Below, in pieces: positions 18,021-27,296 of a stretch of 64,000 bases of DNA (the first letter of the stretch is position 1; the number at the start of each line of letters is the position of its first letter). The position numbers and the translations under genes were made by a program. Location: assembly GCF_021432065.1 (NCBI RefSeq), contig NZ_CP090365.1, positions 186,001 to 250,000 of the forward strand, read 5' to 3'. Source of the DNA: Photobacterium sp. TLY01 (GTDB taxonomy: Bacteria > Pseudomonadota > Gammaproteobacteria > Enterobacterales > Vibrionaceae). The notes under the pieces are model-generated. The model made no database searches, was not told where the DNA came from, and worked only from the letters and a program-made list of their open reading frames with translations.

Positions 18021-18872
18021 TCAGCCGTAAAATACCTCTTTAGGGTTAGTCTCAGGAGCATCCTTGCAGTTAAGTGCTTGATTCAGCGTGGCACGCAGGG
18101 CAACCACATCGCCGATAATCAGCAATGCCGGCGACTGTCCTTTGAGTGCCTGCCCCAGTTTGGTGAGCTTGCCCAATGACGACACATGGACTTTCTCCTC
18201 CGGTGTGCAGCCTTTCACCACCACAGCCAGCGGTGTGTCTTTACTCAGGCCGCCCAGAGTCAGACCGCTTTGGATCTCTCTGGCCTGCTCAAGCCCCATA
18301 TAAAAGACAATGGTCTGCCCCGCGCCAATCAGTTGCGCCCAGGCAGGTAACGCACCGGACACCACATGGCCGGTGACCAGAGTGACGGAACGGGACATTT
18401 CTCTGTGCGTCAGCGGTATTGAGGTGGATGCCGCGCAGCCAATGGCCGCGGTAATGCCGGGCACGAAATCAAACGGGATTGCCTCTGCCGCCAGCGCCAG
18501 TCCTTCTTCCCCGCCACGGCCGAAAATCAGCGGGTCGCCGCCTTTTAGCCGCACCACATAGCGGCCTTGTCTGGCCTGCTCAATCAGGACCTGATTAATG
18601 GCTTCCTGCTTCATGCTGGGCTGACCGCAGCGCTTCCCCACATAGATACGTTCGGCATCCGGGTTCGCCATTGCCAGAATCGCATCGCTGACCAGACGGT
18701 CATACACCAGCACTTCGGCTTGCTGAATGGCTTTGAGGGCTTTTAAGGTCAGCAATTCAGGATCGCCCGGCCCCGCTCCCACCAGACTGACGGAAGGGCG
18801 ATGCGGCGCGGGCTGGAGCCGGGTGACCGTCGCTGCGCTGTGTGTCGATGTCATTGGTTTTACTGTACTCAT
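18021..18872 (-). CDS. cobA: Uroporphyrinogen-III C-methyltransferase
   Basis: The 283-residue protein has SUMT motifs: VSLVGAGPGDPELLTLKA near the N-terminus, RLKGGDPLIFGRGGEE, and FVPGITAAIGCA. It methylates uroporphyrinogen III twice with S-adenosylmethionine to make precorrin-2, the precursor of siroheme for NirB. The ATG at 18872 overlaps the nasA stop (ATGA), so it is coupled to nasA. It is the single-domain form, not a CysG fusion; dehydrogenase/chelatase steps must come from elsewhere. Confidence 0.94.
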   Translation of the reverse strand: MSTVKPMTSTHSAATVTRLQPAPHRPSVSLVGAGPGDPELLTLKALKAIQQAEVLVYDRLVSDAILAMANPDAERIYVGKRCGQPSMKQEAINQVLIEQARQGRYVVRLKGGDPLIFGRGGEEGLALAAEAIPFDFVPGITAAIGCAASTSIPLTHREMSRSVTLVTGHVVSGALPAWAQLIGAGQTIVFYMGLEQAREIQSGLTLGGLSKDTPLAVVVKGCTPEEKVHVSSLGKLTKLGQALKGQSPALLIIGDVVALRATLNQALNCKDAPETNPKEVFYG

Positions 18873-21541
18873 CCCTGTTCTCCTTCCGTTACTGCTTCTT
18901 CCGTGTTCACTTGCGTCTGCTTGAGCAGTGCCTTGACTTCGCCAAGACAAGACCCACAGTTCGAGCCACATTTCAGTTGTGCTTGTAGTCCCGCCAGACT
19001 GGTCAGCCCGTGCTGTTCAATCGCGTGCATGATCTGTCTGTCCGTGACCCTGAAGCAGCTGCACACCAGTTTTGAGGGGGCCTGTCCCTGCATCGCCAGT
19101 GCCAGAAAAGCACTGACCGAAAACGCCTTGTCAAACAACGCAGTATAGGGCTGAGGATCAGATCGAAGTGGCTGCTCGCTCACCAGACACATGGCGGTTA
19201 ACCGGGTGCCGGCTGTCATCAGCGCCGTCCAGCCGCCGTTGCCTGCATCGTCAATCACCAATGCCTGAGGGGTGAGACCGTACAGATGGGATTTAGACAG
19301 CGGCGTGCTGCAGGCAAAGCGCCAGAGATTAACCTTGTCTCCGGTCTGGAAACTGAGGAAATCTGTCTCAAACGGCGGTGGCTGATCGCCCATCCAGATC
19401 CCGTAACTGGCAGCCCGGGCCGGTGACAGCGTCACACCCGCCGATTTGAAGGCTGGCTGGCCCGACACAGGATCCACCTCTGGCGCCACCATCTGATTAA
19501 CCCGGCTGGCAAAACCAAATGCGCCGGCCCAGTGCATCGACATGTAGAGCTGGTTTGACGACAGGCCATCATCAACCGCCAGCTTGGCCAGCATGCTGTT
19601 GCCGTCATAACCGAGTGACACCAACTGTCCTTCACTGAGCTGGGATTGACTGGCCGACAGCGGATGCATATACACAGTCGGCTCCGTTTCGCTCTCGGCC
19701 AGTCTGGCAATATGGCCGGTGCGCGTCATAGTGTGCCACTGATCGCGTTGCCGTCCGGTATTGAGCCACCAGACCCCGGGCCGGGCCGCTTGTTCGCGAT
19801 GACGAACGGTGATCAGATTGGCGCGGCCGCTGGCGGTCGGGAACACCCCGTCACTGAACAGGTGTGACTCCCTGCCCAGCGGCCAGCGCTGCGGCTGCCA
19901 GTCGGCATACTCGGCATCTGTCATTGACGCTAACGCTGAAATATCAAACAGATAAGGTGAGTCCCGGTTAATACGGCTCAAGGCAGCGTATTCGCGATAC
20001 ACATCCGCCACAGTGGCAAAATCAAACCCACTGAAGCCCATTTTCTTCGCCACTTCACAGATTGCCCACCAGTCTGCTTTGGCCTCACCGGGCGGAGACA
20101 GAAATGCCCGCTGACGGGAGATCATCCGCTCTGAGTTGGTCACCATACCGTCTTTCTCGCCCCAGCCGGCTGCCGGCAGCAGCACATCAGCAAATGCTGC
20201 CGTGTCTGCCTCGGGCGAGATATCTGACACCACCACGCACTCACAACGCGCCAAGGCTTCCGCCACTTTGCGGCTGTCAGGCAAAGACACCACAGGGTTA
20301 GTCGCAATCACCCAGACAAATTTAATCTTGCCCTGATGAATCGCCTCAAACAGCTCGAGGGCTTTCAGGCCCGGTTGAGTAGCCATATTCGGCGCCTGCC
20401 AAAAGTCACCCACAGCAGCAACTGACTCTGGGTCAAAGCCTCTGTGGACCGCCAGCTGGTTTGCCAGCCCGCCGACTTCGCGGCCACCCATGGCGTTGGG
20501 TTGTCCGGTCAGCGAGAATGGCCCGGCGCCCGGTTTGCCAATTCGTCCGGTAGCCAGATGACAGTTAATCACCGCGTTGGCTTTGTCGGTGCCGTTGGCC
20601 GACTGGTTGATCCCCTGACAAAACAGAGTCAGAGTGTTCGGGGTGTCTCGGAACATCGCATAAAAAGTATTGAGCTGTTCCCGGCTCAGCCCCAGCGATT
20701 CCGCGCAACGGGCCAGACGATATTGATCGCGGCTGATTTCCGCTTTCAGTGAGTCAAAGCCCTCACAATGCATCGCGATAAACTCATCATCCAGCGCATG
20801 ATGATCGGACAGATAACGCAGCAGGCCATTAAACAGCAGCACATCGCCGTCGTTCGCGATCGGCAGATGGAGATCGGCCTGCTCTGCCGTTGTCGTGCGT
20901 CTGGGGTCAATCACAACCAGACGCAGATCCGGGTTGGCTTCACGGGCCTGCTGAATACGGCGAAACAACACCGGATGCGTCCAGGCCGTATTGGCACCGA
21001 CGATGACGATGAGATCCGATGTTGCGATATCGTCATAGTGCACCGGGACCAGATCTTCGCCAAACGCGCGGTTATGCGCCGCCACCGCCGAAGACATACA
21101 GAGCCGTGAATTAGTATCGATATTGGCCGTACCAATGAAGCCTTTCATCAGCTTGTTGGCGACATAGTAATCTTCTGTCAGCAACTGACCGGAGACATAC
21201 AGGGCCACACTGTCCGGGCCGTATTTGGTAATCGTCTCTTTCAGCTTCTGTGCGATATACCCGGTGGCATCCGGCCAGCTGACTTCCTTGTTGCCCAGAC
21301 GCGGATACAGCAGGCGACTGGGGATGCTCAGGCTCTCTTTCAATGCCGAGCCTTTGACACAAAGCGCCCCATGATTGGCCGGGTGGGAAAGATCACCGAC
21401 AATTTCTGGCTGCTTGGTCAGACTGCCGGGCTGAAATCTGCCGTTCACCGCCACACCACAGCCGACGCCACAATAGGGACAGGCTGACTTCACTGCTTCA
21501 CCTTGCTTACATCCTGCAACCTGACCGGCTGTGCTGCTCAT
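18869..21541 (-). CDS. nasA: Assimilatory nitrate reductase catalytic subunit
   Basis: This cytoplasmic molybdopterin enzyme of about 890 residues carries an N-terminal [4Fe-4S] site (CPYCGVGCG, later NHGALCVKG) and molybdopterin oxidoreductase domains (NRAFGEDLVPVHYDD; WVIATNPVVSLPDS). A molydopterin-binding C-terminal barrel and a terminal BFD-like [2Fe-2S] domain (CSCFRVTDRQIMHAI, CGSNCGSC) follow. There is no twin-arginine signal. It reduces nitrate to nitrite for NirBD. ATG at 21541 follows GGAGAAAAAT. No separate NADH-dependent electron-transfer subunit is encoded nearby. Confidence 0.95.
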   Translation of the reverse strand: MSSTAGQVAGCKQGEAVKSACPYCGVGCGVAVNGRFQPGSLTKQPEIVGDLSHPANHGALCVKGSALKESLSIPSRLLYPRLGNKEVSWPDATGYIAQKLKETITKYGPDSVALYVSGQLLTEDYYVANKLMKGFIGTANIDTNSRLCMSSAVAAHNRAFGEDLVPVHYDDIATSDLIVIVGANTAWTHPVLFRRIQQAREANPDLRLVVIDPRRTTTAEQADLHLPIANDGDVLLFNGLLRYLSDHHALDDEFIAMHCEGFDSLKAEISRDQYRLARCAESLGLSREQLNTFYAMFRDTPNTLTLFCQGINQSANGTDKANAVINCHLATGRIGKPGAGPFSLTGQPNAMGGREVGGLANQLAVHRGFDPESVAAVGDFWQAPNMATQPGLKALELFEAIHQGKIKFVWVIATNPVVSLPDSRKVAEALARCECVVVSDISPEADTAAFADVLLPAAGWGEKDGMVTNSERMISRQRAFLSPPGEAKADWWAICEVAKKMGFSGFDFATVADVYREYAALSRINRDSPYLFDISALASMTDAEYADWQPQRWPLGRESHLFSDGVFPTASGRANLITVRHREQAARPGVWWLNTGRQRDQWHTMTRTGHIARLAESETEPTVYMHPLSASQSQLSEGQLVSLGYDGNSMLAKLAVDDGLSSNQLYMSMHWAGAFGFASRVNQMVAPEVDPVSGQPAFKSAGVTLSPARAASYGIWMGDQPPPFETDFLSFQTGDKVNLWRFACSTPLSKSHLYGLTPQALVIDDAGNGGWTALMTAGTRLTAMCLVSEQPLRSDPQPYTALFDKAFSVSAFLALAMQGQAPSKLVCSCFRVTDRQIMHAIEQHGLTSLAGLQAQLKCGSNCGSCLGEVKALLKQTQVNTEEAVTEGEQG

Positions 21542-21583
21542 ATTTTTCTCCTTCACGTCCCGCTTCGCGCCGGTTTCAGACAT

Positions 21584-21616
21584 AAAAAAAGCCACGCCCC
21601 CGGGAGAGGACGTGGC
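21584..21616 (-). promoter_or_regulatory. Leader terminator of nasA-cobA (NasT target candidate)
   Basis: On the minus strand GCCACGTCC...GGGGGCGTGGC forms a strong hairpin (21591-21616) followed by T7 (21584-21590), about 43 bp before the nasA ATG and downstream of the sigma-54-like promoter. It is the second leader terminator in this cluster, at nearly the same distance from its gene as that of nrtA. Confidence 0.82.
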
Positions 21617-21671
21617 TGCAATGCCTAAAACCAAAGTATCAAGTGTTGAATGTCGTGTACCTTAGTTGTAC

Positions 21672-21687
21672 TGCATCTTGTGTGCCA
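21672..21687 (-). promoter_or_regulatory. Sigma-54 promoter of nasA
   Basis: Minus-strand TGGCACACAAGATGCA matches the sigma-54 consensus TGGCACGN4TTGCA with GG and GC 10 nt apart and only two mismatches. Initiation about 12 nt downstream of GC would give a leader of about 120 nt containing the terminator at 21584-21616. Confidence 0.75.
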
Positions 21688-21814
21688 GTTTTTTCCACAC
21701 TGATAAAATCGTTTTATTTCATATTATTACAATCCATCACTATCCAGTTGTCTGCCTTTGTACGGATGAAAACAGCCAATCTTAGTGCACCGCTGCACTG
21801 AGTTGGGGAGCCGT

Positions 21815-22735
21815 TTACCCGAGCCGCGCCTGCCGCTGCCTGAGCCATACCGGACCGAAGGTATTGAGCAGGGTCGCCAGCACAATCAGGCTGATGCCCA
21901 CCACTTTGTTCCACATCAGTGTCTGTTCAAAAAAACTGACTTGCCAGAGAAACGCAAACAGCAGATTGGTGAGAATCAGCGGTGCCAGACTGGAGCCGGA
22001 TTCCACCAGGCGATAGGCTTTGACCCGAAAGACCTGGGTATTGACGATGCACACCGCCAGCAACAATAGCGACGGTAACAGCAGCGATTGCAGATCGGTG
22101 AGCTGCTGCCAGCTGGCTGCCAGCCTGTCCGTGCTGTGGGTGAAGAGGACCAGAGGCAGCAACATCAGGCTGGCGAGCGTAAAGCACCAGGCATTCAAGC
22201 CAAAGGCCGACATACTGCCTTTGCTGACCCGGTAGAGGCTGACCTGAGAGCCGGCATTGAACACCCCTGCCGCGACCCCGACGATCAGTTCCGGCCGCAA
22301 AGAAAAACCGCCGGCATTGCCTGCCATCAGCACCACACCTAAAAAGGTGATCGTCAGATTCATGACCGTCATCGCCGGAATCCGGGTGTGAAATAACAGT
22401 TTTTCTAACACAGGAATGAACAGCGGTCCGGTACTGAACAACACCACAGTTTCCACCAGGCTCAAGTGGCTGAGCGAATAGAGAAAACACAGCTGCGCAG
22501 CCGCGACGCAGAAAGCCCGGATCCCCAGAGACTGCCAGAGCTTTTTGCTGTCTGGGACCGCCCACTGGGTCAGAGACATCAGCCACATCAGTAAGACAGC
22601 CGGCAGCGAAAATCGCAGAAAACTGAGCATTTCCACACTGATGAAATCCGTGAGCAATTTGGACACCAAACCGTTCACCGACAAACTGAAAGTGGAAGCC
22701 AGCATAAAAAAGAGAGGGCGCAAATCTGTTGTCAT
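21815..22735 (-). CDS. EamA/DMT-family transporter
   Basis: An inner-membrane protein of 306 residues with ten hydrophobic segments in two EamA repeats (VVLFSTGPLFIPVLEKLLF; APLILTNLLFAFLWQVSFFEQ). AAGGAGTACTGA precedes the ATG. It is divergent from a LysR regulator at 22827 with 91 bp between them, the usual layout for a regulator and its exporter. The substrate is unknown. Just past its stop lies the perfect inverted repeat AGTGCA-CCGC-TGCACT (21784-21799). Confidence 0.9.
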   Translation of the reverse strand: MTTDLRPLFFMLASTFSLSVNGLVSKLLTDFISVEMLSFLRFSLPAVLLMWLMSLTQWAVPDSKKLWQSLGIRAFCVAAAQLCFLYSLSHLSLVETVVLFSTGPLFIPVLEKLLFHTRIPAMTVMNLTITFLGVVLMAGNAGGFSLRPELIVGVAAGVFNAGSQVSLYRVSKGSMSAFGLNAWCFTLASLMLLPLVLFTHSTDRLAASWQQLTDLQSLLLPSLLLLAVCIVNTQVFRVKAYRLVESGSSLAPLILTNLLFAFLWQVSFFEQTLMWNKVVGISLIVLATLLNTFGPVWLRQRQARLG

Positions 22736-22826
22736 TCAGTACTCCTTAGCTGGTAAGAAGTCTAGAGAGGTTACAAATGATAAAAAAGCGAATAATATTA
22801 ACCAAAACTGTTAGAAAAACTTACAG

Positions 22827-23741
22827 ATGAGAAAGCTCGTTCCGCTGAAATCACTCTATGCGTTTGTGGCTGTCGCAGAGACAGGCAGCATGACAGATGC
22901 CGCCGAAGTCCTGCATGTCAGTCATTCGGCTGTCAGCCAGGCGATCAAATCGCTGGAAAGCCAGTTGGGTTTAGCGTTATTCCACCGGACGGGCCGCCGG
23001 GTAGAGCTGAACAGAAATGGCCGCAGATATTACCGCCAGGTGGCCCCGGCGCTCGAACAGATCGTCTCTGCCGGTGAAGCCTTGCAGCGGCAAAACCCGC
23101 ACCGGCTGACGCTCAATATGGTGAACTCGCTGGCCCTGCACTGGTGGATCCCCAGAGTGCCCGATTTTCAGGCACTGGCACCGCATCTTGATATCCGGAT
23201 TTCGACCCTGACCCATGTATTTGATCTCGATAAAGAGGGCGTGGACGTGGCTTTGATCCACGGCCGTCCGGATGACTGGCAAGGCTATCATTGCGAACAA
23301 CTCGGTGACGATGAGCTGATTCTGGTCTGCGCACCGTCACTGCTCGACACAGACACAACGCGTACCGCAGCAGCTTTGTTATCGGCCCACCAGCCCATTT
23401 TTGTCACCAACCCAAGGCGAGAAAATGACTGGCAAATCTGGTGTGAAGCCAATCAGCTGCCGGTACCGGCACAGCGCCACAACCTTTGTTTTACTGCGTC
23501 CGTTCAGGCGGTGCAGGCCACGCTGAGGGGGCTGGGTATTCTGGTCACGCATCGTCTTTTCGTCCGGGATGAAATCCGGCAGGGACTGCTGAGTGAAATC
23601 GGCCCGTCGGTGCGCAATCCCTATCAGTCCTTTTATTTTGTCTGCCAGAAAGACAAGCTGGTTCAGGAAAGTGTCTTAACCCTGCGGGCCTGGCTGCATC
23701 ATGAATTCCGGCAGGCCGGTGAATCAGAACGCTTGCCCTGA
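22827..23741 (+). CDS. LysR-family regulator (GcvA-like)
   Basis: The 304-residue protein has an N-terminal LysR HTH (about residues 6-65; HVSHSAVSQAIKSLESQLG) and a periplasmic-binding-like effector domain resembling the GcvA/AmpR branch (NMVNSLALHWWIPRVPDFQ; DVALIHGRPD). It is divergent from the DMT transporter at 22735 and probably controls it. Its stop touches the stop of the convergent gene at 23742, leaving no spacer for a terminator. Confidence 0.92.
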   Translation: MRKLVPLKSLYAFVAVAETGSMTDAAEVLHVSHSAVSQAIKSLESQLGLALFHRTGRRVELNRNGRRYYRQVAPALEQIVSAGEALQRQNPHRLTLNMVNSLALHWWIPRVPDFQALAPHLDIRISTLTHVFDLDKEGVDVALIHGRPDDWQGYHCEQLGDDELILVCAPSLLDTDTTRTAAALLSAHQPIFVTNPRRENDWQIWCEANQLPVPAQRHNLCFTASVQAVQATLRGLGILVTHRLFVRDEIRQGLLSEIGPSVRNPYQSFYFVCQKDKLVQESVLTLRAWLHHEFRQAGESERLP

Positions 23742-24734
23742 TTACTCTTCTTCCGCCAGCCGCAGGTAATCGGAGAACAGAAAATTGCCCAGCAGCATGG
23801 ACTGGTTTTCAGCGCCGTCGGAATAATCCAGATAAAAGCGCACCAGCAAGTAACCGGGCGAATCCCCCTGGCCGAGATCTAAAATATTGAGCGGCACTTC
23901 CAGCGCTTTATCCTGCCCGGACTGAAGGACGACAGGCTCGGTCAGGCTCACAGTCTCATCACGCTCCGGTCCCAGGCTCATCCCTTGTGCAGGCACCGTG
24001 ACCCTTGGCGGAACCTTCTCGCCGGGATACCCTGTCTGAGCCGGCGCCGTGACAACAAAAACCCGCTCACTGCGCACAGCTTTCAGGCTTGCCTCTCTTG
24101 CCCCGCTGTTGGTAAAGCTGAAACGCAGCGTCGGCTGTAACCCGGCATTCACCTCATCTTCGATGTACGCCACAGGCTGGGGCAAATCACTTAAAGGCAG
24201 GTTGGAGAGCTTTCCCAGTTCATCGTACCGGTAGTAATGCGGTACGCCGTCATCGTGGATATATACATCCAACCGAGACAGTAGACTGCCCGTTGCGTCC
24301 GGATCGCGTTTGATATGGTAAATATACAGGGTATTCTGGCGGGCATTCCCCGCTAGTAAGCCTTCCACCACCAACTGCGAGGGAGAAGCAAACTGCTTCA
24401 TCTGATCGGTATGCTGAAGGTAACCGGGATCGCCACAGAGCAACCAGGGGGGCAGGATGGCTGACCAGCGCTGGCACTCACCAGACAAGCGCTCCTGTTC
24501 GCCCGTCGTCTCCCTTTCAGCGATCAGTGCCTGATATTCTTTCTGACTCATGATGAGCAACTCGGGCAGCAGAAATGCCGACTTTTCCTCCGAAAACGGC
24601 GCCAGTGCAATGCCGGACAGATGCAACTCAGCGGGGCGGGTATGATAGGTGTAAATATTGAGCACAATGGCCCCCAGGATCATGGCGAGTAACAGCGGCA
24701 GTATGAACCGCAGCAGCAGATTTTTTTTGGTCAT
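23742..24734 (-). CDS. Hypothetical membrane-anchored periplasmic protein
   Basis: A 330-residue protein with one N-terminal membrane anchor (about residues 8-28, LRFILPLLLAMILGAIVLNIY) and a large periplasmic part with no domain I recognise. The C-terminal 150 residues (RFSFTNSGAREASLKAVRSE; VPLNILDLGQGDSPGYLLVRFYLDY) read like an immunoglobulin-type or DUF-class beta-sandwich. It is monocistronic as far as can be seen, running tail-to-tail into the LysR gene. No function can be assigned. Confidence 0.75.
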   Translation of the reverse strand: MTKKNLLLRFILPLLLAMILGAIVLNIYTYHTRPAELHLSGIALAPFSEEKSAFLLPELLIMSQKEYQALIAERETTGEQERLSGECQRWSAILPPWLLCGDPGYLQHTDQMKQFASPSQLVVEGLLAGNARQNTLYIYHIKRDPDATGSLLSRLDVYIHDDGVPHYYRYDELGKLSNLPLSDLPQPVAYIEDEVNAGLQPTLRFSFTNSGAREASLKAVRSERVFVVTAPAQTGYPGEKVPPRVTVPAQGMSLGPERDETVSLTEPVVLQSGQDKALEVPLNILDLGQGDSPGYLLVRFYLDYSDGAENQSMLLGNFLFSDYLRLAEEE

Positions 24735-25100
24735 GGCAGCAACTCAGCAATCAGCACCAGGAGATTGTGCTAAGTATAGTCTTGATACGGGTTCTATCAT
24801 TTGCCACTCTGGTGGTTCAGCGCACCCAAATCGCGTCGCAACGGATTGAACAGTATCAATCACGTATTGTTTCTTCAGGTGCATATCACAAAACAACACC
24901 ATAAAAGGCAAAACCCGCATTCAATTATGAGCAGAAGGGCATACTCAGTCGCTCATTTAACTTATATTAGAGCACTCACTGGTACCTTTATGTTGCTGTC
25001 CTGTCACACCATTTTCAGGAACTTCATCAGGTAGCCACAGTCGAATTTTTTGTGCGACTGAATAACAGGTTTAATTTCTCTTAATCTAAGGATGCTGACT
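24735..25100. other. Promoter region of the yjfI-type operon
   Basis: 366 bp without a credible gene between a divergent hypothetical gene and the yjf-type operon. It ends with the ribosome site AAGGA before the ATG at 25101. No convincing sigma-54 element was found in it, unlike classical psp operons. Confidence 0.5.
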
Positions 25101-25499
25101 ATGTGGCAACTTTCCGATCTGGCTCCCCTGCTGTCTGACCATGACGGCTGGGCAGTCGACATTCAGGGTCAGGCATTACTGATCCGCAATGAAGACAATA
25201 TCGAAGCGTTTCTGGCGGTCTCAGGCGAGCAGATTCTGGTTGAAGTCTTACTCTTTGACGCCGCACAGGTGAAAGATACCGATGCGCTGAACCGGGAAAT
25301 ACTGCGCACCCATAAGATGTTCCCGCTCTCGACCATAGGGATCAATGCAATCAACGGCAACGACTACTATGTGGCCTTTGGTTCACTGTCCTCCCAGTCC
25401 AAAGCAGAAAGCGTTGTCATTGAAGTCGCCACGCTTTTCCGTAATGTTGAAGCATTTATTGATTTGTACCAGGACTTCCTGAAGGAGCAAACGGCATGA
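25101..25499 (+). CDS. yjfI: DUF2170 protein, YjfI-like
   Basis: A 132-residue soluble protein that resembles E. coli YjfI (DUF2170): WQLSDLAPLL start, ALLIRNEDNIEAFLAVSG, and FVEAFI-type C-terminus (FRNVEAFIDLYQDFLKEQ). Function is unknown. AAGGA lies 8 nt before the ATG at 25101; the ATG at 25092 touches the ribosome site and is less likely. Its stop overlaps the start of the PspA-family gene (ATGA at 25496-25499). It is the first gene of a six-gene operon. Confidence 0.88.
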   Translation: MWQLSDLAPLLSDHDGWAVDIQGQALLIRNEDNIEAFLAVSGEQILVEVLLFDAAQVKDTDALNREILRTHKMFPLSTIGINAINGNDYYVAFGSLSSQSKAESVVIEVATLFRNVEAFIDLYQDFLKEQTA

Positions 25500-26185
25500 G
25501 TGTCTGGAAGAAACTTTTCACCGCAATCAAAGGCGGTGCCAACGAAGCCGCAGAAGCCGTCGCTGACAGCCAAGCGCTGCGTATTCTCGATCAGGAAATC
25601 CGTGAAGCCAAAGCAGAGTTGCGCCGCTCTGATGAAGCACTGGTTGGCATAGTAGCCAAACGGAAAATGTCTCAGCAAAAAGTGGAAAGTTTTAATCTGG
25701 GCATTACCGAATACGAAACTTACGCCCGTAACGCGATGGAAAAAGGCCAGCAGGACTTAGCACTGGAATGTGCCCAGAAAGTCGCTAACCTGCGCAATGA
25801 ACAGCAGGCAGAACAGACCTATCTGGATCAGTTCACTCAGTCTGAGCAGACGCTGAGAACCAACATCGCGCAGGCCAAAGACAAGCTTCGTCAGCTGGAA
25901 CAGCAAGTAGACGTGGTGAAAGCCAATGAAGCGGTGCAAAAGGCGCAGTCTGCGGTGTCATCCGGTCATGTCGGTGCCAACGCCAAAATGCATACCGCCG
26001 CCTCGTCGCTGGAGCGTATCAAGCAGCGTCAGGCGGAAAAAGCCGCTCAGCTGGAAGCATCTGCAGAAATGGCTGCCGAGCAATCTGGCAGTGCATTGGA
26101 CAAGAAACTGGCCGACGCCGGCATCAAGAGCAGCGGCACAGCCTCTGCCGAAGATGAACTGGCACGCATTCTTGGTCGTCAGTAA
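25496..26185 (+). CDS. yjfJ: PspA/IM30-family protein, YjfJ-like
   Basis: A 229-residue, largely alpha-helical coiled-coil protein of the PspA/IM30 family (SVWKKLFTAIKGGANEAAEA; repeated QAKDKLRQLEQQVDVVK). This family forms ESCRT-III-like assemblies on the inner membrane and responds to envelope damage. By order and neighbours it corresponds to E. coli YjfJ rather than PspA itself. It is translationally coupled to the DUF2170 gene. No pspF, pspB or pspC is present. Confidence 0.9.
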   Translation: MSVWKKLFTAIKGGANEAAEAVADSQALRILDQEIREAKAELRRSDEALVGIVAKRKMSQQKVESFNLGITEYETYARNAMEKGQQDLALECAQKVANLRNEQQAEQTYLDQFTQSEQTLRTNIAQAKDKLRQLEQQVDVVKANEAVQKAQSAVSSGHVGANAKMHTAASSLERIKQRQAEKAAQLEASAEMAAEQSGSALDKKLADAGIKSSGTASAEDELARILGRQ

Positions 26186-26250
26186 GCGGTAATTCCAGGG
26201 GCTGATGTCAACGCGATGACCGGTCAGCCCTTTGGATTGAGGAGAAATGC

Positions 26251-27279
26251 ATGTCTATCTGGTTGTTGGTCCGCCGCTGGGCCCATCAACAATTTAATCA
26301 ACTCAATGGTCGAAACCTGCTCATCACGCTCCTGTGCTATATCGGCTTGTCCTGGCTGCTTCTTGAACTTGCGGGTGAGCAGGCGCTTACACACTCATTA
26401 ACCCACTTTTTCTATTATCTGGTCGTGACGGCTTCTACCGTCGGCTACGGTGATTATTCTCCGGAAACCCAAGCCGGAAAGTGGGTGGTCGCCCTGTTCG
26501 TCATTCCTGGCGGTCTGGGTCTGTTCGCCATTGGTATAGGCCGCCTGGCGACGCACTTTATTGGTTATTGGAAAAGTGGCTTGCTCGGAAAACGGAGAAT
26601 TAACGTGGAGAACCATATTCTGGTACTCGGCTGGAATCACCAGCGAACCTTGCACCTGATTAAAATGCTGCAGCACGAAGAACGCAAACGTCGTCACATT
26701 GTCTTATGCGTGCGCCCTGAAATGGAAAACCCGCTGCCGGGTGAAATCGACTTTGTGCGTGTGGTCAGCTTTACCGATACCACAGACATGGACAAGGCCG
26801 GTGTCAGCAAGGCGAGCTGCATCATCATTGATAACGAACAGGACGATGTGACGCTGGCAGCGGCACTCTATTGCTCCAGTCGCAACCCCGATGCGCATTT
26901 GCTCGCCTACTTCACCGATGAAGGTCTGAGCGACTTGCTGAAATCACATTGCCCTAAAGCAGAATGTATTCCGTCCGTGGCGGTTGAAATGCTGGCCAAG
27001 GCCGCCGTTGATCCGGGTTCCAGCGAACTGCACCATGAACTGCTGAGCACCCATCGTGGCATGACGCAGTATGCGGTGCGCTTTCCTGAGACCGCTGCAC
27101 CAACCCAGATCAGCCGCCTGTTTACCCTGTTTAAAGAAGAGCACGAAGCGACTCTGATCGCCATTGATCGCGGACAGGGCGTGGAATTGAATCCGCCGTT
27201 GGATCTGGATGTTTTGCCCGGGGCCAACCTGTTCTATATCGCCGATGAACGGGTCGATAATTTCAACTGGCCGTCTTAA
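26251..27279 (+). CDS. Potassium channel with RCK/TrkA-N domain
   Basis: A 342-residue protein with two transmembrane helices flanking the K+ selectivity filter TVGYGD (about residue 65), followed by a cytoplasmic RCK (TrkA-N) domain (ILVLGWNHQRTLHLIKML; CIIIDNEQDDVTLAAALYCS). This is the layout of two-TM ligand-gated K+ channels such as MthK-like proteins. GAGGAGAAATGC precedes the ATG. It lies inside the yjf-type operon, 65 bp after the PspA gene and 17 bp before the DUF2491 gene, so channel activity is probably linked to membrane-stress defence. Confidence 0.92.
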   Translation: MSIWLLVRRWAHQQFNQLNGRNLLITLLCYIGLSWLLLELAGEQALTHSLTHFFYYLVVTASTVGYGDYSPETQAGKWVVALFVIPGGLGLFAIGIGRLATHFIGYWKSGLLGKRRINVENHILVLGWNHQRTLHLIKMLQHEERKRRHIVLCVRPEMENPLPGEIDFVRVVSFTDTTDMDKAGVSKASCIIIDNEQDDVTLAAALYCSSRNPDAHLLAYFTDEGLSDLLKSHCPKAECIPSVAVEMLAKAAVDPGSSELHHELLSTHRGMTQYAVRFPETAAPTQISRLFTLFKEEHEATLIAIDRGQGVELNPPLDLDVLPGANLFYIADERVDNFNWPS

Positions 27280-27296
27280 ACCGGCAAGGAGTCGCT

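Noticed and set aside
21784..21799. NtrC site upstream of nasA (AGTGCA-CCGC-TGCACT)
   Set aside because: The arms run in the opposite sense to TGCAC-N-GTGCA NtrC boxes and spacing is wrong; it is only a symmetric repeat next to the DMT stop.
24735..25100. Sigma-54 promoter for the PspA-family operon
   Set aside because: A TGG...TTGCT pair exists near 24981 but the spacing is two bases too long.
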